A stretch of DNA of 40,279 nt from Clostridiales bacterium (GTDB lineage Bacteria > Bacillota > Clostridia > Peptostreptococcales > Anaerovoracaceae). Shown piece by piece: positions 1 to 7,132 of the stretch. The stretch is taken from the NCBI GenBank assembly GCA_012513435.1, contig JAAZCE010000014.1:1-40279 (forward strand), given 5' to 3'. Both the position numbers and the translations under genes were made by a program. Each line of letters begins with the position of its first letter. The first letter of the stretch is position 1. A model generated the notes under the pieces. The model was not told the DNA's origin and did no database searches. It was given only the letters and a program-made list of their open reading frames with translations.

Positions 1-67
1 CTACCGGGCTCGACCCTGTGCCCCCCTGCTTGTAAGGCAGGTGCTCTCCCAGCTGAGCTAAGCGCCC
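1..67 (-). tRNA. tRNA-Val (anticodon TAC), 3' end cut by window edge
   Basis: Read on the minus strand, the gene starts at 67 with GGGCGCTTAGCTCAGC, a normal acceptor and D-arm start. The anticodon stem CCTGC/GCAGG encloses a loop with anticodon TAC, which reads GTA valine codons. The T-arm GGGTCGAGCCC is present. The last acceptor bases and the CCA lie outside the window. The gene sits 8 bp downstream of a tRNA-Met gene and is probably cotranscribed with it. Confidence 0.93.
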
Positions 68-75
68 AAATGTTT

Positions 76-152
76 TGGTAGCGGCGAGTGGAGTCGAACC
101 ACCGACCTTCCGGGTATGAACCGGACGCTCTAGCCAACTAAGCTACACCGCC
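76..152 (-). tRNA. tRNA-Met (anticodon CAT), probably elongator
   Basis: This is a complete 77-nt tRNA on the minus strand with an encoded 3' CCA. The acceptor stem GGCGGTG pairs with CGCCGCT and the anticodon loop carries CAT. The first acceptor pair is G-U, not the unpaired first base of initiator tRNA, so elongator methionine is favoured. A tRNA-Ile2 with a lysidine-modified CAT anticodon cannot be fully excluded by eye. Confidence 0.92.
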
Positions 153-188
153 ACGCATTGCGGAATTTCTTTAACCGCTGCAAAAAAT

Positions 189-217
189 ATACTATCATTT
201 TAGGAACTTAATGTCAA
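189..217 (-). promoter_or_regulatory. SigA-type promoter of the tRNA-Met/tRNA-Val unit
   Basis: On the minus strand the -35 box TTGACA (217-212) is followed by a 17-bp spacer and the -10 box TAGTAT (194-189). The -35 is a perfect consensus match. The predicted start is about 30 bp before the tRNA-Met 5' end. Confidence 0.75.
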
Positions 218-287
218 GATATTTTATATTATAATATTGCCACATATCCATTATTTTATAATACATATCACAATAAGGAGGTGCCAT

Positions 288-533
288 ATGATTAAATATT
301 CAATACCTTTACCCAGCGCAAAGCCCGGCAAAGAATACGTGATAAATCGTATCGAAAAGCATGGTTCAAATACGGATAGTTTGAAGGGGTACGGCATATT
401 CCCCGGCATTAAAATAAAATTACTTTTCAGCAGCCCGACAAAAAATCCTTCCGCTTATGAAATAATGGGAACTGTTCTCGCCCTGCGGCATGAGGATTCC
501 AACGACATATACATCTCGCCTGTAAATGGCTAG
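288..533 (+). CDS. feoA: FeoA family ferrous iron transport protein
   Basis: This 81-residue protein has the FeoA SH3-like fold pattern: a short N-terminal leader, a central 'LKGYGIFPGIKIKLL' segment (the family's 'LxxxGixpGxxi' signature) and a C-terminal beta strand ending 'DIYISPVNG'. FeoA is a small cytoplasmic partner that supports Fe2+ uptake by the membrane GTPase FeoB, encoded 57 bp downstream. The ATG at 288 is chosen because AAGGAGG lies just before it; a longer in-frame start at 237 has no ribosome binding site. The feoA-feoB order is typical. A terminator-like hairpin separates the two genes, so feoA could be transcribed in excess of feoB. Confidence 0.88.
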   Translation: MIKYSIPLPSAKPGKEYVINRIEKHGSNTDSLKGYGIFPGIKIKLLFSSPTKNPSAYEIMGTVLALRHEDSNDIYISPVNG

Positions 534-550
534 CACTACGTTCACACTCA

Positions 551-590
551 AAATACCTCTCTCATATACTCCACAGAGAGGTATTTTTTT
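551..590 (+). terminator. Terminator-like hairpin between feoA and feoB that also holds the feoB ribosome binding site
   Basis: A perfect 12-bp stem (551-562 with 575-586, 12-nt loop) runs directly into a T tract ending at 590, so the transcript has intrinsic terminator form. The feoB ATG is the next base. The only plausible Shine-Dalgarno, AGAGAGG (575-581), lies inside the 3' arm. The structure could therefore attenuate feoB transcription and, in read-through transcripts, hide its ribosome binding site. Confidence 0.75.
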
Positions 591-2390
591 ATGACTGGTA
601 AAACCATAGCCCTTGTGGGCAACCCTAACGTAGGTAAAAGCACGGTATTCAATGCTCTGACTGGCATGCATCAGCATACAGGTAACTGGCCCGGCAAAAC
701 AGTATGCAATGCCATAGGAGAAATTTATTATAAGGAGCAGACTTATGAGCTTGTGGATTTGCCCGGGACATACAGCCTCTCCTCTCTTTCTCCTGACGAG
801 AGATTTACATCTGAATACATATCCTCCGGAGAAGCCGATATTTACCTTGTAGTAGCAGATGCAACATGCCTTGAGAGAAATCTGCTTCTGGTAAGAGATA
901 TTCTTTCCATTACTCATAATGTTATACTCTGCCTGAACCTAATGGACGAAGCCGAAAAGAAGGGAATTTCCATAGATATTCTGGCTCTGAAGAGAATTCT
1001 TAAGATTCCCGTAATATGCACCTCTGCCCGCTCAGGCAAGGGCCTTGATTCCCTTCTTGAAGCTCTCCGCAAGTTTCGCGTGGACACATCCGGCGGGCCT
1101 CCCTCCGGCAGTGTTCCTGAACCCGGTGAAATATTCAGAAGGTGCGTGACCATGTCTACCCAGGAGCCCCACGGCTTTGATAGAAAGATGGACCGCATTC
1201 TGACGTCAAAGGCTCTTGGCTTTCCTATTATGTTTCTCTTGCTCATACTTATTTTCTGGATAACTATGGTGGGGGCCAATTACCCATCCGCCGCCCTTTC
1301 AGGCCTCTTTGCGTTCCTTGGGGAAAAGCTCAGATATTTTCTTGAGTTTTTAGCCATGCCCGACAGCCTTATATCCTTAATATCAGACGGCGTTTACACC
1401 ACCCTTGCGTGGGTGGTTTCCGTTATGCTTCCTCCTATGGCAATATTCTTTCCTATGTTTACCCTTCTTGAGGATTTCGGATACTTGCCAAGGGTTGCCT
1501 TTAATTTGGATTCGGCCTTTAAGAGCTGCGGAGCACATGGAAAGCAGTCTTTAACCATGTGCATGGGCTTTGGCTGTAATGCCTGCGGTGTTATGGGTTG
1601 CAGAATAATCGAATCTCCAAGAGAAAGACTCATTGCCATACTCACCAACAGCTTCGTACCATGTAACGGCAGGTTTCCCACCTTGATAGCCTTCATACTT
1701 ATATTCTTTACGGCAGGCCTCGGCGCTTTCAAAAGTCCCGTGGCGGGAGCTATCCTGGCTTCTCTCATTCTTCTGGGTATTCTAACCACGCTGCTGGTAT
1801 CCAAGCTACTTTCTATTACCGTACTGAAGGGGATTCCTTCCTCATTTGTACTTGAGCTTCCTCCCTATAGAGTCCCAAAAGTGGGAAGCGTCATACTGCG
1901 CTCAATTTTCGACAGAACGCTCTTTGTTCTCGGAAGAGCCATAGTAGTTGCAGCGCCTGCCGGTGTAATAATATGGCTCCTGGCAAATCTATATGTAGGC
2001 AATATGTCAGTTTTGGATCACTGCACTTCCTTCGCCCAGCCCTTTGGCCGCATAATAGGTGTAGACGGCGTTATAGTAATAGCCATTATTCTCAGCTTTC
2101 CCGCAAATGAAACATTCATCCCCATAATGCTCATGAGCTACATGTCTACGGGTATGCTGACGGATTACAGCAGCTTATCTCAGCTTCACGAAACTCTTAT
2201 AGGCTGTGGCTGGGATATGCAAACAGCCATCTCGGTTCTGATTTTATGCCTATTCCACTTTCCGTGTGGAACTACTCTGTTGACCATAAAAAAAGAAACG
2301 GGCAGTCTCAAATGGACCGCCCTGGCATTTTTTCTTCCGTCAATAATCGGAATATTCTTCTGTCTATGTATTAATCTGTTCTTTCTGTAA
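591..2390 (+). CDS. feoB: Ferrous iron transporter FeoB
   Basis: This 599-residue polytopic membrane GTPase imports Fe2+. The N-terminal G domain shows G1 GNPNVGKST (residues 10-18), G3 DLPGTY (56-61) and G4 NLMD (116-119). From about residue 205 come two Gate regions with many hydrophobic segments, including the conserved 'GFGCNACGV' cysteine motif and 'CNGRFPTL'. The C-terminus ends soon after the last membrane segment, so the protein is at the short end of the family (600-770 residues) without a cysteine-rich tail. The start at 591 gives a natural FeoB N-terminus directly before G1. Its ribosome binding site is in the hairpin immediately upstream. It forms an iron-uptake pair with feoA. 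Confidence 0.95.
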   Translation: MTGKTIALVGNPNVGKSTVFNALTGMHQHTGNWPGKTVCNAIGEIYYKEQTYELVDLPGTYSLSSLSPDERFTSEYISSGEADIYLVVADATCLERNLLLVRDILSITHNVILCLNLMDEAEKKGISIDILALKRILKIPVICTSARSGKGLDSLLEALRKFRVDTSGGPPSGSVPEPGEIFRRCVTMSTQEPHGFDRKMDRILTSKALGFPIMFLLLILIFWITMVGANYPSAALSGLFAFLGEKLRYFLEFLAMPDSLISLISDGVYTTLAWVVSVMLPPMAIFFPMFTLLEDFGYLPRVAFNLDSAFKSCGAHGKQSLTMCMGFGCNACGVMGCRIIESPRERLIAILTNSFVPCNGRFPTLIAFILIFFTAGLGAFKSPVAGAILASLILLGILTTLLVSKLLSITVLKGIPSSFVLELPPYRVPKVGSVILRSIFDRTLFVLGRAIVVAAPAGVIIWLLANLYVGNMSVLDHCTSFAQPFGRIIGVDGVIVIAIILSFPANETFIPIMLMSYMSTGMLTDYSSLSQLHETLIGCGWDMQTAISVLILCLFHFPCGTTLLTIKKETGSLKWTALAFFLPSIIGIFFCLCINLFFL

Positions 2391-2413
2391 TTCTCTCACG
2401 AACTAAGCCCCAT

Positions 2414-2941
2414 TTATTCTTTGGTGGCTTTGGTCATGTCACGTATGTACTCCTTCATTTCTTCGCTGTCTACTCCCAGTACATAGGTAAACTCTTCTTC
2501 AAGAAGCTTCTCGGCTGCCTTCAAAGTATTGTTATCGGTTGTAGGCAGCTTCTTACCCTCCTCCTGTAGCTCCTGTTTCTTCAGGTATATGCATCTAATC
2601 ATCAGTATCAAATCCCGGTCAACTCCCTTGGACAGGATATCATGATACATGTCGTTCCTAAACCTCCGGTCACTGTTCCATTCAAAATCCTTGTCTCTTA
2701 TTCCCAGGAGCAATTCGTCTATTTCCTTTTTTGACAGGGGCTCCCGCATCTTTGAAACCAACACCTCGTTGTCGGCCGGTACGAATACCGTCGACGAAAT
2801 ACTGCTACAAGGTTTCAGTATATAATACAGGCTTTCCTTCTGCCCCGCCACAAAACGCATGGGCTTAATATCCTCAATAATACAGATACCATTTGTCCCA
2901 TAGACAACGTTAGTTCCCTTCTTGAATTTTCTATCTTCCAT
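2414..2941 (-). CDS. CarD/CdnL-family transcription regulator
   Basis: The 175-residue protein begins with the CarD/CdnL/TRCF RNA-polymerase-interacting Tudor-like module (residues 5-60: 'FKKGTNVVYGTNGICIIEDI', then a 'YYILKPC' strand and 'VFVPADN'). A mostly helical C-terminal half follows, as in CarD proteins, where it contacts promoter DNA. Family members bind the RNA polymerase beta subunit and stabilise open complexes. The start is supported by GAGGAAG upstream and by a good SigA-type promoter at 2965-2993. It converges on feoB with only 23 bp between the stop codons and no obvious terminator there. It could also be one of the smaller Clostridia CarD-like paralogues rather than the main CdnL. 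Confidence 0.85.
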   Translation of the reverse strand: MEDRKFKKGTNVVYGTNGICIIEDIKPMRFVAGQKESLYYILKPCSSISSTVFVPADNEVLVSKMREPLSKKEIDELLLGIRDKDFEWNSDRRFRNDMYHDILSKGVDRDLILMIRCIYLKKQELQEEGKKLPTTDNNTLKAAEKLLEEEFTYVLGVDSEEMKEYIRDMTKATKE

Positions 2942-2964
2942 TACGTCACTTCCTCACTACTACT

Positions 2965-2993
2965 AGTATACATAATTTTTGCCAAAATTTCAA
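2965..2993 (-). promoter_or_regulatory. SigA-type promoter of the CarD-like gene
   Basis: On the minus strand TTGAAA (2993-2988), a 17-bp spacer and TATACT (2970-2965) precede the gene by about 24 bp. It lies back to back with the promoter of the exporter gene at 3016-3044. Confidence 0.65.
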
Positions 2994-3015
2994 AGGTATT
3001 TTGATTTGTATTTTG

Positions 3016-3044
3016 TTGATTGTTAATCCAATATTTGTTAGAAT
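3016..3044 (+). promoter_or_regulatory. SigA-type promoter of the EamA-family exporter
   Basis: TTGATT (3016-3021), a 17-bp spacer and TAGAAT (3039-3044) lie 43 bp before the ATG at 3087. A seven-codon upstream ORF starting at the ATG of AAGGATGG (3073) overlaps the main start out of frame. Confidence 0.6.
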
Positions 3045-3086
3045 AGCTAAGTACGCGCATATTGATACTAAGGATGGCTCAACAAA

Positions 3087-3956
3087 ATGAACAATAAACT
3101 AAAAGTAAACCTATATTCCTTCTTAACCGTTTTCCTCTGGGCCTCGGCCTTTCCCTTTACAAAAGTCATCGGAGACCAGCTCTCCCCCAACGTTCTGGGG
3201 TTTCTCCGCTGCTTCATAGCCGCCCTGCTTTTGCTGGTTATCAGCAAGGTGACTCATATGCGAAAGCCTTTCAGAAAAAAGGATATTTTATACTTTGCTG
3301 CTGCCGGAGCTACCGGGTTTTCTCTTTACCTGGTATTCTTCAATACAGGTCTTTTGACCCTTACATCGGCAACATCCAGCATAATGACGGCGGTGGCTCC
3401 TATTCTTACTGCTATTGCCGCCTACAAACTTTACAAGGAAAAAATTAATATCATAGGCTGGATATGTATAGCTTTATCCTTTGCTGGAGCTGCAATACTG
3501 CTGTTCTGGAATGGTATTCTATCTATAAATATAGGTATATTCTGGGCCCTGGCTTCATCGGTGGTCTTCGCTGCGTACAACATTCTCAACAGAAAACTGT
3601 CCTCCAAAGGGTACACCTCTATGGAGATAGTTACATACAGCGTTCTATGCGGGACCATACTGCTTCTGCCCTTTCTCCCCCAGACCGTAAGTCAAATGGC
3701 AGCCGCAGACCCGGTGGTAATAGCTATCGTCATATACCTGGGTATAATGCCAAGCGCCGTTTCTTATCTTCTGTGGTCCAAGGGAATCGCTCTTGCTGAG
3801 AGAACCAGCGAGGCAACCAACTATATTTTTATCATTCCCCTTCTTTCCACGGTAATGGCATTTTTAATGCTCCACGAAGTTCCTGATTTGGGTACCTTTA
3901 TTGGTGGGGCCGTAATCATTGCCAGTGTTGTTGTCTTCAGCATAAAGGGTAAATAA
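3087..3956 (+). CDS. EamA-family (drug/metabolite transporter superfamily) permease
   Basis: This 289-residue integral membrane protein has about ten hydrophobic segments arranged as two EamA repeats (roughly residues 8-135 and 145-285). It shows the typical first-helix 'WASAFPFTKVIG' and the second-repeat 'SAVSYLLWSKGIALAERTSEA'. Such proteins export small metabolites or amino acids across the cytoplasmic membrane; the substrate cannot be told from the sequence. It is a single gene behind its own promoter. The nearest Shine-Dalgarno (AAGGA at 3070) is about 12 bases upstream and is shared with a tiny overlapping upstream reading frame, so translation may be modest. No neighbour suggests a pathway. 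Confidence 0.88.
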   Translation: MNNKLKVNLYSFLTVFLWASAFPFTKVIGDQLSPNVLGFLRCFIAALLLLVISKVTHMRKPFRKKDILYFAAAGATGFSLYLVFFNTGLLTLTSATSSIMTAVAPILTAIAAYKLYKEKINIIGWICIALSFAGAAILLFWNGILSINIGIFWALASSVVFAAYNILNRKLSSKGYTSMEIVTYSVLCGTILLLPFLPQTVSQMAAADPVVIAIVIYLGIMPSAVSYLLWSKGIALAERTSEATNYIFIIPLLSTVMAFLMLHEVPDLGTFIGGAVIIASVVVFSIKGK

Positions 3957-3997
3957 GATAAATAAAAAGGCCCACATGGTGGAATAATAAGAAAGCC

Positions 3998-4027
3998 TTG
4001 CTATAATTGCTTTCACTGTTATATAAT
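3998..4027 (+). promoter_or_regulatory. Possible SigA-type promoter of the DUF4430 lipoprotein gene
   Basis: TTGCTA (3998-4003) and TATAAT (4022-4027) are separated by 18 bp and lie about 30 bp before the AAAGGAG site of the gene at 4060. The long spacer and imperfect -35 make this moderate evidence. Confidence 0.45.
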
Positions 4028-4059
4028 TTGGCAAAGAGATAAGAGAAAGGAGCTTCAAT

Positions 4060-4485
4060 ATGAGAAAAATTCTTGCGGTACTCTTTATGGGTATAATGAT
4101 GGCTTTTGCCTTTACGGCTTGCAATGATGATGATAATACTGCCGCTTCAGGACAAAATGAATCAACGGACATGATAGAGGTAGTATTCAGCGTTGATTAT
4201 CCTGACGAATCAGGCATAACCGATATCGACGACCAGGTTATTCAGGTTCCGGCAGGCAGCAGCGTCCTCGATGCTACTACGCTGACCGTTGAGGTCATTT
4301 CGGAAGACTCGTCAGACGGTTCAAAATACATTACCAGCATCGGCGGTCTGGCTGCTACTGATTCATCTGGCTGGGTTTATGAGGTCAACGATAAGGCAAT
4401 CATGGAATCTGCCAACGTCCACAAGCTATCAAAAGGCGACGAGCTTTCATGGGAATACACTTCATGGGAAGATATGGACAACTAA
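4060..4485 (+). CDS. DUF4430-domain lipoprotein
   Basis: The 141-residue product starts with a lipoprotein signal peptide (MRKILAVLF..., lipobox FTAC with Cys21), so the mature protein should be anchored on the outer face of the membrane. After an acidic, low-complexity linker the rest matches the DUF4430 / transcobalamin-C-terminal-like fold: a beta-rich unit with 'VIQVPAGSSVLDAT' and near the end 'SSGWVYEVND'. Such domains often occur in surface proteins of Firmicutes, sometimes with cobalamin-linked or adhesive roles, but the function here is unknown. The start is supported by AAAGGAG six bases upstream. The gene is monocistronic, with a terminator at 4503-4537. Confidence 0.8.
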   Translation: MRKILAVLFMGIMMAFAFTACNDDDNTAASGQNESTDMIEVVFSVDYPDESGITDIDDQVIQVPAGSSVLDATTLTVEVISEDSSDGSKYITSIGGLAATDSSGWVYEVNDKAIMESANVHKLSKGDELSWEYTSWEDMDN

Positions 4486-4502
4486 TTTGCTTGCTATACG
4501 AG

Positions 4503-4537
4503 AAGAAGCTGTCAATTTGGCAGCTTCTTTTGATTTT
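4503..4537 (+). terminator. Intrinsic terminator after the DUF4430 lipoprotein gene
   Basis: AAGAAGCTG (4503-4511) pairs with CAGCTTCTT (4521-4529) around a 9-nt loop, followed by a T-rich stretch. It begins 17 bp after the stop codon. Confidence 0.8.
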
Positions 4538-4541
4538 AACC

Positions 4542-4700
4542 CTATTTGGAATATATCTCCATAATATCAGGGAACTCCTGAAACTGCTCAAATACTCCAT
4601 CGTCATAAGCGTTGGTAAGAGCCTGAACTATCTTACACTTCTCATCAGGCTTCTTCTCATTTCCGACCTTTTCCAGAGCTATGCTCTCGATAGACAGCAT
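4542..4700 (-). pseudogene. Possible downstream half of a frame-broken small gene
   Basis: A 52-codon reading frame on the minus strand (ATG at 4700, stop at 4542) gives a hydrophilic, normal-looking peptide that begins MLSIESIALEKVGNE and ends DIMEIYSK. It lies in another frame from the ORF at 4679-4894 and overlaps its last codons. No good Shine-Dalgarno precedes its ATG. A one-base change near 4709-4715 would fuse both frames into a single protein of about 120 residues. I therefore read it as the C-terminal part of a disrupted gene, although a real second small gene is possible. Confidence 0.4.
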
Positions 4701-4894
4701 TGTAGAATCCACTTACTCATCCCAAGGAATATTCTTGCGTACACAGCTTCAATCAACCCATGTTCATTTAAGTCGGTCAAGACACATGCCAGTAGCTTGA
4801 CTCCCGCTTTCACTTCTGCCCTGTCTTCTTCATCTGCCTTGTTGAACTTATCTAATATGAAATTGGTTTCTTTTATTACTTGTTCTTTATCCAT
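4679..4894 (-). CDS. Small hypothetical protein, probably truncated by a frameshift
   Basis: The 71-residue product starts MDKEQVIKETNFILDKF and is charged and helical to about residue 55. It then changes character: the last ten residues (WILQCCLSRA) are cysteine-rich and unlike the rest, which suggests reading out of frame. A good ribosome binding site (AGAGG) precedes the ATG at 4894, so the start looks genuine. The continuation is probably in the frame of the 4542-4700 entry. I do not recognise the family. It has no signal peptide or membrane segment. It stands alone between the DUF4430 gene and the ABC exporter, both on the other strand. Confidence 0.5.
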   Translation of the reverse strand: MDKEQVIKETNFILDKFNKADEEDRAEVKAGVKLLACVLTDLNEHGLIEAVYARIFLGMSKWILQCCLSRA

Positions 4895-5050
4895 TATATG
4901 TACCTCTGTGTGAATTTACCATATCATTCTGCATCGATTTTTTAAAAGTGCTGCACATTTTTTTATTTCATTATTCCCGCAATAGGTTATAATGACAGTA
5001 TAAAGACCTACGTTTTATCTGAGATAACAGCAGCTCAAAGGAGACATTTT

Positions 5051-5836
5051 ATGGCTGAAATACAATATGGCATAAGAACAAAAAATATCAATAAAAGCTA
5101 TGATAAAAAGCAAGTACTCTTCAACGTTTCCATGAAAGTGCCAAAGGGAAAGATTTATGGCCTTCTTGGCCCCTCCGGCTGCGGGAAAACCACCCTAGTA
5201 AAAGTCCTAGTGGGGATATTAAAGGCCGGCAGCGGCACGGCTTACATAGGGGAAAGCACCTTGCCCTCTTTAAAAGCAACATCCGAAATAGGTTATATGT
5301 CCCAGTCTGCGGCCCTGTATCCGACTTTGACTGGATATGAGAATCTGAAATTTTTTGGCAGCCTCTACTGCCTGAAGGGGCAGGAGCTTGAGGACCGCAT
5401 ACATTACGTTTCCTCCCTGGTACATCTTACCGATGATTTGCAAAAGAAGGTTGGAAACTATTCCGGCGGCATGCAGCAAAGGCTTTCTCTGGCAATTTCC
5501 CTTCTGCCTAATCCGTCGGTTCTTCTCCTTGACGAGCCTACCGTCGGCATCGACCCTCTCCTTCGTCAGGAAATATGGCAGGAGCTTCACAGGCTGTCGG
5601 AAAAGGGAGTCACCATCCTCATAACCACTCACGTTATGGACGAAGCGGAAAAATGCCATTATCTAGGCATGATGCGGGATGGCCGCATACTCGTATCCGA
5701 TACTCCCGAAAATATATTGAAAGCCACAGGCTGCTCTTCCGTGGAGGATGCTTTTATCCTTCTCAGTGCTCCCAAGCAGTCCCGCGAAAAAGCACATGAA
5801 GATGCATACGAAGGAGGTGGCAACGATGAGAATTAA
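5051..5836 (+). CDS. ABC transporter ATP-binding protein (ABC-2 type exporter)
   Basis: This 261-residue cytoplasmic ATPase energises the permease encoded next. It shows the Walker A motif GPSGCGKTT (about residues 40-48), a Q-loop region 'GYMSQSAALYPTLTGYENL', the ABC signature YSGGMQQR, Walker B VLLLDEPTVG and the switch histidine in 'ITTHVMDEAE'. This is the layout of the multidrug/antibiotic exporter group (NatA/DrrA-like). AAAGGAG lies 8 bases before the ATG, and a TATAAT hexamer at 4988-4993 may be its -10. Its last 11 bp overlap the permease gene, whose ribosome binding site lies within this coding sequence, so the two are translationally coupled. The substrate is unknown. Confidence 0.93.
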   Translation: MAEIQYGIRTKNINKSYDKKQVLFNVSMKVPKGKIYGLLGPSGCGKTTLVKVLVGILKAGSGTAYIGESTLPSLKATSEIGYMSQSAALYPTLTGYENLKFFGSLYCLKGQELEDRIHYVSSLVHLTDDLQKKVGNYSGGMQQRLSLAISLLPNPSVLLLDEPTVGIDPLLRQEIWQELHRLSEKGVTILITTHVMDEAEKCHYLGMMRDGRILVSDTPENILKATGCSSVEDAFILLSAPKQSREKAHEDAYEGGGNDEN

Positions 5837-6881
5837 AAGCATAACGATGAGAATCCTCAATCAGCTTCGCCACGATAAAAGAACCGTCATGCTGGTTCTC
5901 GTAGCGCCTATACTCATTCTCACCCTAATCTATTTCATCCTGGGGTCCGACAACTCTACTTACAAAATTGGAGTAATCAATGCTCCTGATTCTGTAATAA
6001 AAGAGCTTAAGAACAGTGAAAGCGGCGATGTTGAAACAATCTGTATGGATGAAGTTTCGCCGGAGGATGCCATAAATGACGAAGAAGTCGTTGCCCTTAT
6101 TAACATCAGCGATGATATGAAAGATGCGGATATTTATCTGGATGGCACAGATGCATCCAAGGCTCAGAAGGCGCAAGCCATAATCAAGGGTGCCAACGCT
6201 GCGGCAGTACAGGATGCCTTGAGCCAGAAGATACCCGGAGCCTTCCAGCCAAAATACAATGTGAATTATGTGTACGGAGACAAGGATGCTTCCCTCTTTA
6301 ACAACTTCGGAGCGCCCCTTATCGGTCTAATAGTATTCTTCCTGGTTTTCCTGCTGGCCGGAATAAGCTTCCTTACGGAGAGAACCTCAGGAACCCTTGA
6401 AAGAATGCTTTCCACCCCTGTAAAGGGTGGTGAAATAGTAACGGGCTATGTGCTGGGCTTCAGCATTCTCGCCCTCATACAAACAGCTCTCATTACTCTG
6501 TTTGTAGTTTACGTTCTGGACATGACTGTCATGGGCAGCATATGGTATGTGTTCCTCATCAACCTTTTGACGGCTATTACGGCACTGACCATGGGAATGT
6601 TCTTCTCCACTCTGGCAAGCAGCGAATTCCAGATGGTTCAATTCATACCACTCGTAATCCTGCCTCAGGTTTTTTTGTGCGGACTCTTCGAGCTTACTGG
6701 AGGATGGAAAATCGCAGGCTATTTCATTCCTCTCACATATACCACCGAAGGTCTGAGAGAGGTGATGTTACGCGGCAGCGGCTTCGGGATCATTTGGCTT
6801 GACTGCCTGGTTCTTATTGCCTGGGCAGGACTGTTCATGTCCCTGAATACCATTCTCATCAAAAGGAGCCCTTTAAAATAG
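5826..6881 (+). CDS. ABC-2 type transporter permease
   Basis: The 351-residue membrane protein has the ABC-2 layout: one N-terminal membrane helix (about residues 20-40), a long extracytoplasmic region of some 135 residues, then about five membrane helices (residues 165-345). The inner motif 'ERTSGTLERMLSTPVKGGEIV' is characteristic of this family. With the upstream ATPase it should form a two-gene exporter for a drug, lipid or peptide; the substrate is not deducible. The ATG at 5826 is chosen because GAAGGAGG lies 7 bases before it. An in-frame start at 5748 would lie deep inside the ATPase gene. No terminator is evident before the small ORF at 6939. Confidence 0.9.
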   Translation: MRIKSITMRILNQLRHDKRTVMLVLVAPILILTLIYFILGSDNSTYKIGVINAPDSVIKELKNSESGDVETICMDEVSPEDAINDEEVVALINISDDMKDADIYLDGTDASKAQKAQAIIKGANAAAVQDALSQKIPGAFQPKYNVNYVYGDKDASLFNNFGAPLIGLIVFFLVFLLAGISFLTERTSGTLERMLSTPVKGGEIVTGYVLGFSILALIQTALITLFVVYVLDMTVMGSIWYVFLINLLTAITALTMGMFFSTLASSEFQMVQFIPLVILPQVFLCGLFELTGGWKIAGYFIPLTYTTEGLREVMLRGSGFGIIWLDCLVLIAWAGLFMSLNTILIKRSPLK

Positions 6882-6938
6882 TGTTATGTCTTTGTATAAC
6901 CTGTACACTCATGGGCATAATAATCACGAGGTGATGTT

Positions 6939-7076
6939 ATGAGCTACAGCAAATTCAAAAATGATGGTCGCGCCAATCCCGACCTTGTCATTGACCATAT
7001 GGTGAAGGAAGCCGAGAAGCAGATAAAGGCAATGACTGGAGAGGAAGTCAAGCTGAAGGTTGAACGAAAACAATAA
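6939..7076 (+). CDS. Small hypothetical protein (45 residues)
   Basis: The ORF starts MSYSKFKNDGR and ends VKLKVERKQ. It is hydrophilic and probably helical (centre 'DHMVKEAEKQIKAMTGEE'), with no membrane segment or cysteine. GAGGTG lies a few bases before the ATG, and a strong terminator starts just after the stop codon at 7076, so the gene looks real. It could be the last gene of the ABC-2 operon (57-bp gap). I do not recognise the family; a small spore-associated protein is a guess based only on its size and on the sporulation genes that follow. Confidence 0.6.
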   Translation: MSYSKFKNDGRANPDLVIDHMVKEAEKQIKAMTGEEVKLKVERKQ

Positions 7077-7079
7077 TTT

Positions 7080-7105
7080 GGAGCGGCAACCCGGCCGCTC
7101 CTTTT
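7080..7105 (+). terminator. Intrinsic terminator after the 45-residue ORF
   Basis: GGAGCGGC (7080-7087) pairs perfectly with GCCGCTCC (7094-7101) around a 6-nt loop and is followed by TTTT. It lies between the plus-strand genes and the converging sigF gene. Confidence 0.8.
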
Positions 7106-7132
7106 ACCATTCTCATATGAATTTTTTTATTC

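Noticed and set aside
237-287. N-terminal extension of FeoA from an upstream ATG at 237
   Set aside because: No ribosome binding site there and no family match; AAGGAGG directly before the ATG at 288 decides the start.
5038-5053. Identical start region AAAGGAGACATTTTATG before the ABC ATPase (5051) and the sigma-54 activator (37852)
   Set aside because: A short match built around the standard Shine-Dalgarno; no wider similarity in the flanks, so coincidence is likely.
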